Source: Larix sibirica (Eukaryota; Streptophyta; Pinopsida; Pinales; Pinaceae). From it: a DNA stretch of 18,653 bases. The notes under the pieces were generated by a model. That model had not been told where the DNA came from and made no database searches. It worked only from the letters and a program-made list of their open reading frames with translations. The stretch is taken from NCBI GenBank assembly GCA_004151065.3, contig NWUY0300033103.1, positions 26,920-45,572 of the forward strand. The letters are read 5' to 3'. Shown piece after piece: positions 7,829-17,796 of the stretch (positions within the stretch are counted from its first letter, which is position 1; every line of letters starts with the position of its first letter). A program made the position numbers and the translations under genes.

Positions 7829-10800
7829 CTAACTACCATGATCGGGACTAGTAAAATAACCCCTCCACTTGGCATAGAATTCCCACATTTCAGTAACATC
7901 GGGAGAATTGTGATGTTCTAGCTGAAGTTGCGCCTTACACAAATAAGACCTAATATCCTTGCTTCGGATCCTAGACCAAGTGTCCAAAAAACCTTGCAAG
8001 GTCGACTTCAGGTGGATTGGAGTAGAAATGAATGATCTAGAGGCAAAAATATTGAGTTGAGTGGTATCTCAGATCAGATTTGCTTACTGGTCTCTTTGTT
8101 CATCCACCTTAGTGATTTTAACTTCACTGGCACTGGGTCCGCCAGCTTAGAAAAAAACAGGCATGCCGATATATTCCATGTGAGCATCGGTCAACATCCA
8201 TTGTCGTGCATAAATATTTTTTCCCTTTTTGATCATATGGAATACCTCATCACAGGAAATCTCCCATTATTTGATGGATATTTGAGTTCTCATTATTTTG
8301 ATTGAATTTAAATGAGGAATAGCCTGAGGAGTATTTTTTAAATGAGCTTACCACTCACAGAGTTGCTCATAGCCAGAATTAGCCTTCTTCCTCTTGTCCA
8401 CATGGTCTTCCAAAAGTATGACAAAAGCTCAAAAGAGTTGAAATCATCTTGTATTTCATTCAAACCTTGGAAAAATAGGGTTTGTGTCTGCTTTAAGCTT
8501 TCATTTGTATCAATGGCCTCATTCTTGAACTCTGTCAACCTGAAAACGGAAGAGGAAGCATCATGTTCCTCATATTGTTCTAGTTGCAAATTTGTATTAT
8601 CAAGATTGGAAGCTTGCTCAACCACCTTGTTCTCTTCTATTAACTTTTGTTGTGAGAGCTGTTGGATTTGGTCTTGTAAAGCATGTAGCTACAAATTGTG
8701 TTGAGTTTTCAGCTCCTCAACATGCTTATTGAAATTTTCTTGAAGAGAATCCATTTTTGTTTGGAGCACAATATTCTTATCTTTCTCTTCAAAAGGAAAC
8801 TTAGTTAAGGTGGAGATTGAATCATAGTTTTCCCCAGCAAAGGCTCCCATAGCTACAACAATTTCTATAGATTCCCTCTATGGATCATCAATGGCATGTC
8901 TCTATATAAATTGGTTTGGAATTGGCCTAGCCAATACTTATCCGTATCTTGTTCTTTTATATCCTTTTCTGAGTACAACCTTTTGCCTTTTGCTGAAAAA
9001 ATAATCTCCAATTACAACCACAACATTTTCTCCAAAGTAAGTTGAACCTTCAGCTGTGTAAACTAAAATTTATGCAGTATTGGCAATATGCAATGGATGA
9101 ATAACAGTAGTGATAGCTTCCTAGGATGGGTTTTGGATAACTGATGGGGTGGATTGATCAGAATATTTCATAGGAAAATTTTCTATCAAAGGTTCAGTAG
9201 AATGAGGAGAAGGTGAATCTACTTCAGAATGGGGAAGGGTGGTATGAGTATTATCTTGATCTAGTGAAGTGTCTTGATGAAGGACTAGTTTTTCCTGTGA
9301 GGCTAATAATCAGCTAGAGGATATACCACATCCTTAACAGTTGGTTGAATGGATGGATTAGGCGATTGTGGGACTAAATCTGAAGGGTTGGTGTGAGGAG
9401 GTGAGTTTGGTGGTGAATTGTAGGTGGACTGTATAATAGGGTCTTCAACATAAGGGATTCCTGAAAAGTTACTGTTTGGAGAAGAATGCTATATTGGGCT
9501 AGTTGAAGTACCATTAACAACATGAGTATTTTCCAAATGATCTTGTTGATGTTCTTGGACTACAAGGGTGGGATGAAATACTTCTAAAGGTTGTTCCTTT
9601 TACAAATCAATAAAATTAACAATAGAGGATTTAGAAGGAGGTTTGGCAATTGATTTTGCTTCAACCTCAGTCTTTACAAGCACTATAGGATCCAACTTAG
9701 GAATATAAATAGTAGTATAGACAGATTCAACAGCAAGAATAGATTTACGTTGAAGAGATTGATTTTGTTGAATCAAGGAATTGAGAGTTTGAATAAGAGT
9801 ATAAGGATGAGCAATTGCTATAGGTTGCTTGCCCCATTGTTTGTCCAATTCCTCATGCACTGCAAAATTATGAGGACCTGGACTAACCACTATATCTTTA
9901 TTGGCTTCCTCCACTGCCTCCTTAGTAGCTTCATGTTGTTCTTGAAAGAGCTAGCCTCTTTCTTCTATCACTTTAACATTTTTTTATGGGCTTCATGCAT
10001 GAGGATTCTTTCATCTGCATCTACTATTCTGCCCAAAACTTCTTAAAAACCGAGAGCACTTTGATAGAAAGAATCATCAGGCCATTATTCATGTTGATAA
10101 GAGCTCTTTAAGTGTGTTTGCACAAAGTGATATGCTATGAAACATTTTGGGTCATGCATCATTTTCACTGCAAACCCTAAATGCAACTTATTTAGTTATT
10201 TTGCTAGGATGCAACTATGTGTTGCATTCTGGATAAAAAGTTGTCCCATGTGTCAAGGAAACTTTGGCCATCCTCTTATTTTTAAGGAGTGGCATCAAAC
10301 ACAGTTTGAAAATTTATCTCTACAAGGATCAATCGGTTTGGAACAAATCTATGTAACATATTTACTAACTTGCTTCCCCATATCCTAAGATAAGTGAAGA
10401 ATTATCCTGCATACCAATTTCCCATAGTTTCTATCAAAGAAATAACATCCTCTTAGATCCTATGATCATTCTGTTTGAAAATTATAAAGTAGACAACACT
10501 AATGAAATTGTCACAAATGTCATAAATTTAGGGACTATAATTATCATCCCAGAGGATTGAACGGTAAATATGGATAGGGGGTTTTTCTCTAGTCCAATTC
10601 CAATTCATAGAAGGATAAGAAAAGTAAGCACATGATATCTACCGGATATGTTGATAAATATAATTTGGGCTTCCAATTAGTTGGGCTCTTCTGTGCTTGA
10701 GCAAGAGCGCCCCTAAGGGTTATTAAAAAAATATGTGCCTAGTTAAATACTTGCCCTGTTGTTGCCACATGATGAGCCAAAGGGGCCCATTCCAATTTGA

Positions 10801-11277
10801 AATAAGAATATTTGTCAACCCTATAGAACCTACATAGCATGGCTACAAGCAATTTATAGGGTTCCCCGAGCAAGCAAATTAGGTATTTCCTACGTCAGGA
10901 GCTATTGTGGAGTTTTTAATGCATAAATTATGGTGATTGTGTCCATGTTGAAAGAAGCATAGAAAACTAGTTGGAGTCCCTGAATGTGTTGGTGGGGATG
11001 TGGGCATAGTCAATCATCCATTTGAGTAAATCTATGAAGGGCATGACAGTTGGGCACGCAGCGATGGCATTAAGTTGGGACCAGCTAATGTTCTGGTAAA
11101 TAGGGACTTCATCCTAAAACTATGAGAAGTCATTGTTATCTAAAATATTGTAAATTCGAGCCCAGTCTAAACATAGTTTTTCATAAACCTGTGCGTTAGT
11201 ATCTAAGTATATGCTAAATTTGGGTATTTTAACTTCAATTCATCTGCTACGACCTTCGACCTGGTTCTTCTATCCAT
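7829..11277 (-). pseudogene. Large unknown protein gene, about 1100 codons, broken
   Basis: I do not recognise a named domain. Protein-like sequence can be followed on the minus strand from an ATG at 11277 (MDRRTRSKVVADELKLKYPN) to a TAG at 7829-7831, through many stops and several frame changes. In order: DTNAQVYEKLCLDWARIYNI (about 11200), SWSQLNAIAACPTVMPFIDLL and WMIDYAHIP (about 11070), LVAMLCRFYRVDKY and LEWAPLAHHV (about 10830), EDVISLIETMGNWYAG and FTYLRIWGSK (about 10430), IRGWPKFP, HDPKCFIAYHFVQTHLKSS, DADERILMHEAHKKMLK, a Gln/Leu helix region (9914-9720), a Pro/Ser/Thr/Gln-rich linker (9600-9150), a predicted coiled coil (MDSLQENFNKHVEELKTQHN, 8750-8580), and an 80-codon open C-terminus (about 8071-7832) with GFLDTWSRIRSKDIR and EMWEFYAKWRGYF. 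Plus-strand frames at 8057-8704 and 9750-10388 are shadows. It could be an accessory ORF of the right-hand retroelement or a separate repeat-associated gene. Confidence 0.6.
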
Positions 11278-11294
11278 GGAGGTTCAATTTTAAC

Positions 11295-11335
11295 CCTGTG
11301 ACACATAATAAAATAACATAAGATAATATAACTCT
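11295..11335 (-). promoter_or_regulatory. Candidate splice acceptor before the large unknown ORF
   Basis: On the minus strand a T-rich stretch (TATGTTATTTTATTATG) ends in TGTCACAG at 11296, followed by GG and, 18 bases later, the ATG at 11277. It looks like a plant 3' splice site. If used, it would place the large ORF at the start of an exon, allowing expression from a spliced transcript. No donor can be assigned. Confidence 0.3.
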
Positions 11336-11540
11336 GAAAAATTAAAATATACTCAATGGGAACTTGAAATACCTGGAATGAATTTGAATGAAAATAACAT
11401 AAAGCCAATGCAAGCTTGGGACTAACTAGATATTTCACTATTATGAAATTTGAATTCTTTGTATGGTAATGGTGGAACAATTCAAAACTGGATTAAGTAC
11501 CAAACCATATTAAGACCAAATCTGATTTCCATTTAATGTG
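11336..11540. other. AT-rich spacer, nothing recognised
   Basis: This is noncoding AT-rich sequence upstream (on the minus strand) of the large unknown ORF. The minus-strand frame that crosses it shows no family resemblance and changes composition at the candidate splice site, so I treat it as intronic or untranslated. Confidence 0.4.
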
Positions 11541-12125
11541 AAGAGATAGTTAGAGATCGGCGGTTAACTAATGATTAACAATTAAATGCATTTAAATTGA
11601 CTATTTTTTTTAGATAGTTTGGCACGTGTGACGGGAACGCCAAATCCCGATAAAAAATATGAACGTTAAGGTTGACCCGCAAAAAGTTGGGGGTTGGGAG
11701 TCAGGGGTGGCGAGAATTCATCACTTGGAAATCAACGTGACGACTCCAAATTTCTTAGATATATATGGGTGATCGATGTCAGAGTTGGAACACCAAAAGT
11801 TAGTGAGAAATAAACCTTTTGTTGACTCCCGAACTCCTAGATCTGTAAAATAAAATATCAGTGTCGCGAGGTCGAAGAACAAAATTTAAAGATAAATAAT
11901 TGACAGGTCGACTGCCGTCTTCCGACTAAAATCACAAACATCGGGGTCAAAATGTTGGGATTGAAATTACATGACAATTGACTTTCTGACTCCCGACTTG
12001 CGATAAGTCATATAATGAAAATGTCAAGATCAGAATATCGACAAGAATAATATCGGTATATGAACGTCCTAACTTCCGACTCCCGATTTTTTTCCTTTTA
12101 AAATGTCAGGAACGTCGGAACTTAT
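11541..12125. repeat. CpG-rich patch with degenerate GACTCCCGA repeats
   Basis: By hand count this 585-base patch holds about 29 CpG, roughly one per 20 bases, against about one per 80 in the coding wreckage at 16300-16900. The nine-base word GACTCCCGA occurs exactly at 11824, 11988 and 12078. Related forms occur near 11742 (CGACTCC) and 11934 (CCGACTAAA), and an inverted GGGAGTC near 11696. Sequence after each copy is loosely alike (A/T-rich, then a GTCAG- or GTCAA-like word), suggesting a degenerate repeat of 55-110 bases. A CACGTG box (11633-11638) is followed at once by TGACG (11639-11643), a bZIP-type motif pair in plants. No coding frame is seen. Confidence 0.5.
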
Positions 12126-12748
12126 TCAATTATGGGTTTAATTTACTTCAGAATAACTCCAAAGTGCTTATAAATAAAATCAAGTAAAAATGGAGAAAAT
12201 AAAAGGAATATTTTTTTGAAAAATAAACTAAGGAACTTAATCCTAGCATGGGTTCCCATCTTCTCCTAAAAGATGGGATCAATGTGGCTACAAGAAGTGG
12301 AAGCTCACTGGGAATCATGAGTTATCTATGTTCAATTGGAAGTAATACATTAGTTTTATAGAGGTTGTATAAAATTTTGGCTTACGACCTGCTTAATCCA
12401 TCCCCGTGCAGGAAATAAATCCATTCGCTTCTTAGAATAAATTTCCAAGTTTAAAAAGTTAAATGTTTAGCTATAGGAAATATCTCAATCCCTCACTTTC
12501 ACAAGAATTAATAAAATATCAGAGTGTCATAGAATTTCCTTTGCTAGGTATGGTCAAAACCGCGGAATAAATAATCATGGCTCTAAGTTGTCCTTATGGT
12601 AAAATCCCAATATCACAGGAATTTCCATTGTTGTCGGCAGACGTCCATAGCCTTGACATGGTTTCCTTTTGACCCAATATTAGTCATTTTGTTTCCATAT
12701 TCTAGTTATAGATATGCAATTTTCATACTTCATACAATTCTAATAGTT
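12126..12748. other. Noncoding spacer
   Basis: This is AT-rich sequence without a convincing frame on either strand. A weak third relative of the 112-base repeat may start near 12645. The plus-strand frame at 12596-12838 runs into the tandem repeat and shows no protein family signal. Confidence 0.4.
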
Positions 12749-12972
12749 AACCAAGGGACACTACCCTGGATTGGTAACCAGATAATGATAACATCATTCA
12801 CAAAAACTTGGAGAAGTGAACAAGTCGGCATGCGATAAGACCTCTTGTCCCTTACCGATATGGGTGAGGACCACGACCCTGGCTTGGTAACCAAATAAGG
12901 TAACGTCAATCCCTGAGAAACCATGATCGTGATGGGATTACTCCTGATGTGACCTCCCATCCCTAAACTAAC
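12749..12972. repeat. Two tandem 112-base repeats
   Basis: Two diverged units lie head to tail. In unit 1 (about 12749-12860) the words ACCCTGGATTGGTAACCA and GACCTC start at 12763 and 12839. In unit 2 (about 12861-12972) ACCCTGGCTTGGTAACCA and GACCTC start at 12875 and 12951. The spacing is 112 bases for both anchors. They lie about 0.6 kb downstream of the integrase stop on the minus strand. Tandem repeats in the 3' untranslated region are known for Tat-type elements. Confidence 0.7.
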
Positions 12973-13508
12973 TCTGAACCTTGTGATTAAGAGAATGATT
13001 GTATTTAATTGTTGACCTCTTAGGATGTCACTCAATAGGTGGGGAAGAATGACTAACCTCCTTAAGAGAAAGGGATGACATCAAGGATTTAAGTGTTGAC
13101 ACCTTGTCACCATATACTATCTTTTCTGTAGTCGAGGACATTCATTTCAAAGAAAATTAAATCTTATTGAAACATCTAATATGAAATTGTATTTTGTTTT
13201 GGATGAGGGAATGTTCCAGTAAGTTGATGATTAATAAATTAGTAGAGATACTATAAAATCCAATAGGAAAATAACCCACCAAGGAAGACCATAGAGTGGT
13301 TGTTCTGCCTAAAGATGACCTATAAAACTTTTATGTTCACTACTAACTTCCCAGAGACAAAAATAAATGACCACCCAGTAAGGGCCCGCCATTGGGGCCA
13401 ATTTATTTAAAGAAACACTGAAAACATGGTGGGGAAAAACACAATATGTACAAACTTAGAAAAACCAAATAAAAACACACTATATTATGTAAAGGCATAG
13501 TCAAATGA
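12973..13508 (-). other. 3' untranslated region after integrase
   Basis: This is noncoding sequence directly downstream (on the minus strand) of the integrase stop codon at 13509. I find no clear polypurine tract next to a TG start here. A TGTCAACACTTAAATCC word near 13102 could be read as an LTR start but lacks support. I therefore place the element's 3' end further left. Confidence 0.5.
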
Positions 13509-14900
13509 CTAAGCAAAATATTTCTTCAGAACTTGTGCGTTCACTGGATAGGTCGATAGAGAGCCTTCCAGTGTCTGCAATCAGAAAGTGCAAGAACCTA
13601 ATTTTTCAGAGATAGTATATGGTCCTAACCACAGACGTTGGAACTTGGTATGATCACCCTTATCCTCATGGGATTTGTCCCATTTTAGGAATAGGGCACC
13701 TACTTGAAAGTCTTGACTGGAGGAATACTTCTCATCAAACCAATGTTTGACAAGTTGTTGATGTTGGTAAAGCTTTTTTTTAGATTTCTCTCTCTCTCTT
13801 CCTCTAACCAAAGTAGGGGATTTATTCTATGTTCCAAAGTAGATCCCTCATCCTCCTAAGTAGATTGGGATAGTTGATATGAATGCAAGACTAAGTTAGG
13901 AGGAAATATAAATTCTTTTCCATACACAAGGAAAAAGGTGAGTTACCAATGGTAGCCTTAGGTGTCACCCTGTCCACCCAAAGCGCTTTAAAAGGTTGGG
14001 TGTTCCAACTTTTATGATGACTTTCTATATTTTTATTCAATATTTTAATTAATTTCTTATTAATAGATTTAGCCAAACCATTCCCCTAAGGGTAATAATT
14101 CACTGAATATTTTATCTTGATGCCTTTGTTTAATGCATACTGAGTAAGATATATAGAAGAGAAATATGTTGCATTATCACGGACTAAGAACTTAGGAACA
14201 CCAAACCTGGTTACAATATTAACTTCTAGGAAAGAGATCACATGATATGTGTTTACAACCCGAAGCGTAATTACCTCCACCCATCTAATAAAGTAATATG
14301 TAGCAGTAAGGATATACTTATGTTGTAGTGAGGAAGGAGGATTAATCGGGCTGACAATGTCCAGACCCCACTATTGAAAGAGAGTGTCCATGATGACTGG
14401 TTGAAGAGGAATAACATGTTTATTTATTCTACCAGCATATTTCTGGAAATATTCACATCTGCAAACAAAAGCACGTAGGCATCTTTAAATAGAGTTGTCC
14501 AATAATAACCGTCCCTCATAATTTTATGGGTAGTGGTCTCTCCGTTGAATTGACCACCAGCAAGACCTGCGTGCAATTCCATCAAAATCATGTCAGCATC
14601 ATTTTTCTCAATGCATTGAAGCAAAACCCCATCATAGTTTCTTCAAAAGAGTACATTGTCAATCAATTGATAAGGTGTAGTTTTCAATATAAGGGCTCTT
14701 CTATTTTTAGGTTCAAGGCTTCAATAACATAACCGTGCGTTAAGAAAAACTCAATGTCATCGTACCAAGAATCTGGAACTACAGGAATAAAAATAGATCT
14801 AGTCATGTTCATACGCTTCTTCACTAGCCCATTCTGCTTCAGGATCACATACATTAGCCGACTGTGTTGATAGTTTACATAACCATTGACCCTGAACAAT
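13509..14900 (-). pseudogene. Ty3/gypsy (Tat-like) integrase, broken
   Basis: This is near full-length integrase in several frames, ending with PVNAQVLKKYFA and a TAG at 13509-13511. Order: linker with VVPDSWYDDIEFFLTHGY; RNYDGVLLQCIEK; zinc-binding HHCC region (ELHAGLAGGQF, THKIMRDGYYW, then RCEYFQKYA, where the last Cys is Phe); core with LQHKYILTATYYF, RFGVPKFLVRDNATYFSS and NYYP-stop-GNGLAKS; VTPKATIGNSPFSL; and a C-terminal WLGPYTISEKLGS strand. Catalytic residues: the first Asp of the usual T-A-T-D-Y-F is Tyr, the second (RDNATY) is kept, and the Glu of G-L-A-E-S is Lys. The Gln codon before GNG has become TAG. It lies directly after RNase H, and no second RNase H sits between them. The element is certainly inactive. 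Confidence 0.9.
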
Positions 14901-15289
14901 TTTATCCATCATAATCTCCAAATCATATTCTTCCAGCGCAGTATCCAATGGGCTCGTTTCTCCCCAAGTTGCTTCTGAATCAATATGCTCCGAACAGTCG
15001 AATACATAACTATAATTTTTTTGTGGGATTTGAGGAGGTAAGTCCTGAAGTGTTTAACTGCTTTATAAACTGCGTAAGCTTGTTTATCGACCTCTGGAAA
15101 ATTAAGCTCAGATCCCTTTAGGGTGGAACTCATGAAGGATATCGGAATTTCATCACCTTCATAATTTTTTTGTGTTAGAAATGGAGCATATGAAATGTCA
15201 AAAGCATACATATACAAGATAAAATCTTTTGAGAAATCGGGAGCCATTAAGGCGGGTGATTCTACGATAGATTCCCTAATTCTGTAAAA
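14901..15289 (-). pseudogene. RT-linked RNase H domain, broken
   Basis: This is the native Ty3/gypsy RNase H, following reverse transcriptase without a gap. It reads RESIVESPALMAPDFSKDF, YAFDISYAPFLTQKN (the first catalytic Asp lies in the family's S-D-x-S position), IPISFMSSTLKGSELNFPEV, DKQAYAVYKAVKHFRTYLL and KRAHWIL. A one-base deletion near 14930 then moves the reading to EEYDLEIMMDKIVQGQWLCK. A long open frame (15247-14909) covers most of it, making it one of the better preserved pieces. RNase H would remove genomic RNA during reverse transcription. Confidence 0.88.
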
Positions 15290-16320
15290 TATTATTTCTA
15301 TCGGTCATTCCATTTGAATACAACATCCTTTTTTATCATGCCTTGTAAGGGTTTAACAATCTAAGCAAAACTAGGAACAAAACGTTTTACAAAATCAATT
15401 TTCCCTAAAAAGAACTGCATAGACTTTTCTGGGAAGTTAATTTTAGCAATGACCTGAGTTCTTTCAGGATAGATCATCATTCCATGTTATGAAACTACAA
15501 ACCCCAATAAATTACCTTCTGTCACAACAAATATTGATTTTTTTGGATTTAATGATATGCCATATTTTCTGCAACGTTCAAGGACATGTCTCAAATGCAA
15601 AAGATGGTCATGCCTTTTCTTAGAAAAAATAGTAACATAATCCAAATACAAAATTATTAATCAAACCTCGGAAAGCTATGTCCAATGCTCTATGAAATGT
15701 AGCACCTACATTTATTAATCTGAAAGGCATCTTTCAGTATGCGAAAGTTCATCGTGGGGACCTAAAGGCAGTTTTTAATTGATCTGGGTGAGAAACTAAA
15801 ACTTGGTTATACCCATAAAATCCATCTAATAGAGAGAAGATTTCAGACCGAGATATTTTTTGCAGAATCTGTTCCATATGAGGTACCGGGTAATTATCCT
15901 TTTCAGAGGATTTGTTTAAATTTTTTAAGTCTACGCAGAGATGAATATCCCCATTTTTATTTCAAATAGGCACCGGTTTTTCCACCCACTGAGTATGTCT
16001 CACAGGAAATATAATTCTAGAGGACAAGAGCTTATCAAACTCCTTTTTTATTGATGGTTCCAAACTAGGGTGCAGTTTCCTAATCTTTTGTTGATAAGGC
16101 GTGACTTGTGATTTCATTAGGATATTGTGTTGCATTAAGTTCATGTCGATTTTTTTTAAATCATCATAGGTCCAGGAAAAAACATCTTTGTATTCTTTGA
16201 AGAGCTTAATGAAAGCAGTTCTTTTAGAAAAAGTACATTCAGTCCCGAGATTGATTTTTTGAGGATTTTGTCCAGTCCCAAGATTAATAATTTGATAATT
16301 CATGCAAGAGCTATTAGTTT
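15290..16320 (-). pseudogene. Ty3/gypsy (Tat-like) reverse transcriptase, broken
   Basis: This enzyme copies element RNA into DNA. It begins with MNYQIINLGT (ATG at 16303), FKEYKDVFSWTYDDLKKIDM, EFDKLLSSRIIFPVRHTQWV, DIHLCVDLKNLNKSSEKDNY, LLDGFYGYNQVLVSH and LINVGATFHRALDIAF. The catalytic box, normally Y/F-x-D-D, reads YLDY at 15637-15648; the second Asp is Tyr by one G-to-T change. Downstream come KKRHDHLLHLRHVLERCRKY, LNPKKSIFVVTEGNLLGFVVS and a thumb region with FLGKIDFVKRFVPSFA. Stops in the finger-palm part sit at two positions where the family has Trp (about 15745-15765). Between MNYQ and the aRNH segment lies RIEKFYDL, a linker. It is clearly a dead copy. Confidence 0.9.
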
Positions 16321-17176
16321 AACAATTAACGATCTTTTTTGAATTTTCCTTGTAAGTCATAAAATTTCTCAATCCTGACAATAGATTTTGGGACTAAAGA
16401 AGTAGGTATTTGTGGGTTTGATGTGGAAGAAGAAGAATCATGAGGACCTATTAAATATTGATCATGTTTATCTTCATCAATAGAAATATCTTTAAAAGTG
16501 TCTTGTGTAGTGATAAAATTAATTATTTGTCGATCATCATAAAAACATTTCCAATTAGTTATGTTGTCGGGAATGGAAGGTCTGTATATTAATTCAATTG
16601 AAAAAACATCAGGGGAAAAAGCTTCAACATGCATCAATTTAGATGTGATATTGGCGAGGAGGTCAGCATCAAATTTTTGTAATCGGGACACATAATTTAT
16701 ATTAAAAGGTAGAAAATGATTAATTAGATCCCATACCTCCATCTGATAATTTTTTAGGTGAGTTAAAATACAATGAATAGATTTTTTCACTTATCTAACG
16801 ATTATTTCAAAATCAGCGCAATATTTATTTACTTGTACCTTCATATCAATTGCTTTCTTTAAACCTTGGATCAGTGCCTCTATTTAGTTACATTGTTTGT
16901 ACGTTGAAATTCTAATCTACAAGCTATCATACTTTTGTTACCAGTTGGATCAATTAATACACAACCATCCCAGACCCCTTCCTTGGAACTCAAACCATCA
17001 AAAAATAATATCCAACAAGTCCTATCTAACCTAAAATTGGTATTTACATTATATATTTTATGTAGGATGGTTCGATATGACTTCACCTGAGAAAAATGCA
17101 TAATTTCAGACTGATTATCAGATTCTTCATATAGTGAGATGTCTGCAGAAAAAATTACAAAGAAGGTATCCATGTT
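16256..17176 (-). repeat. Direct duplication, left copy
   Basis: This copy pairs with 17703-18612 in the same orientation, offset 1448 bases at the left edge and 1435 at the right, the difference being small indels. The segment covers the last codons of the protease-RNase H linker, the additional RNase H and the first RT codons. Similarity stops sharply at both ends. Confidence 0.85.
16326..17173 (-). pseudogene. Additional RNase H domain between protease and RT, left copy
   Basis: This second RNase H belongs to the same polyprotein and lies upstream of RT. It reads TCWILFFDGLSSKEG (first Asp), DPTGNKSMIACRLEFQRTNN, then VTK where the family has A-E-Y (catalytic Glu is Lys), a one-base deletion in the following Tyr codon (16881-16882), EALIQGLKKAIDMKVQV, ADFEIIVR, a TAA stop at 16791-16793 where Gln is expected, KSIHCILTHLKNYQMEVWDL and NFDADLL-like FDADLLANITSKLMH. 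A linker with IYRPSIPDNITNWK, TFKDISIDEDKHDQYLIGPH and RIEKFYDLQGKFK leads into RT. N-x-A-E-Y-E-A-L spacing is that of plant/archaeal-type RNase H. It is duplicated at 17797-18635. Confidence 0.85.
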
Positions 17177-17530
17177 GTAAGATAAGGTTCCCTATTGACT
17201 ATGATTTTGTTGGGTTTCCCATTGTATGGTAGCCATAGATGTGACCAGTCCGTGGAAAAATATCCTTTAATATTTTCTGACCAGTCTCGGCTTAACCACA
17301 TCCCATAGCCTTTAGGGACATCCGATACTACAATATCAATACTCTGATGGATTCTTGGATATGAAGAGATTTTGATTAAAACGATCTTTAATTATCCTAC
17401 CACCTTCACTTTGGATCTATACAATTGTACAATCTACATAGGTGATGGTTCAAGGCTTGCATTTGGTTTCTTGCATACAGATAAACGCACTACGTTCGAG
17501 GAAGCCCCTAATTATATCATGCAATTATGT
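17176..17530 (-). pseudogene. Aspartic protease of the right-hand element, broken
   Basis: Reading from about 17520, the frame gives a TAA, then LGASSNVV, LSVCKK, NASLEPSP, VQLYRSKVKVVG, LIKISSYPRIHQSIDIVVSD, VPKGYGMWLSRDWSENIKGY, STDWSHLWLPYNGKPNKI and VNREPYLTTWIP. The codon where the catalytic Asp of D/S-G-A-S should stand is TAA, and further stops fall at expected Gln and Glu codons (about 17433 and 17400). The G-Y-G-M-x-L-S-R-D-W block is typical of Tat-type proteases. It would process the polyprotein. It abuts the left RNase H copy with a frame change at about 17172. Confidence 0.75.
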
Positions 17531-17796
17531 ACATTTCTATTAAAAATTTAAAATGATAGGAGGAACATGGGTGTACTAAGTTTCTTTCCCGTAGAAGAAA
17601 GAGTATGGGGTTGCCAACTAGTGTCCTCGGCATGGGTTTCAAGTGTATTTTTTTCAATTGTCTTGCTAGGCACAAAGCTGCTTTGGAACTTTCCTCGAAT
17701 CACATTTTGAGGATTTTGATCAGTCCCAAGATTAATAATTTGATAATTCATACAAGACCTATTAGTTTTACAATTAACGATCTTTTTGAATTTGTT
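17531..17796 (-). pseudogene. Start of RT region fused to pre-protease linker
   Basis: The frame at 17751-17548 begins MNYQIINLGTDQNPQ, the same N-terminal RT peptide as at 16303, but after about 15 residues it leaves that sequence and becomes a linker (KFQSSFVPSKTIEKN, then STPMFLLSF) that runs into the protease. The switch at about 17703 is the left edge of the duplicated segment. It is a rearrangement junction rather than a domain of its own. Confidence 0.6.

Noticed and set aside
8057-8704. Plus-strand ORFs of 82 and 120 codons, the latter Cys/Ser-rich
   Set aside because: They are antisense to the coiled-coil and C-terminal part of the large minus-strand pseudogene, whose reading is more protein-like.
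9750-10388. Plus-strand ORFs of 98 and 83 codons
   Set aside because: They are shadows of the same minus-strand pseudogene; composition is hydrophobic and motif-free.
12596-13035. ORFs on both strands across the 112-base repeats
   Set aside because: They are open by chance through the repeat units and show no recognisable domain.
13085-13110. Possible LTR start TGTCAACACTTAAATCC (minus strand) after integrase
   Set aside because: No clear polypurine tract precedes it and no matching LTR end or PBS was found; the 7747-6957 region fits better.
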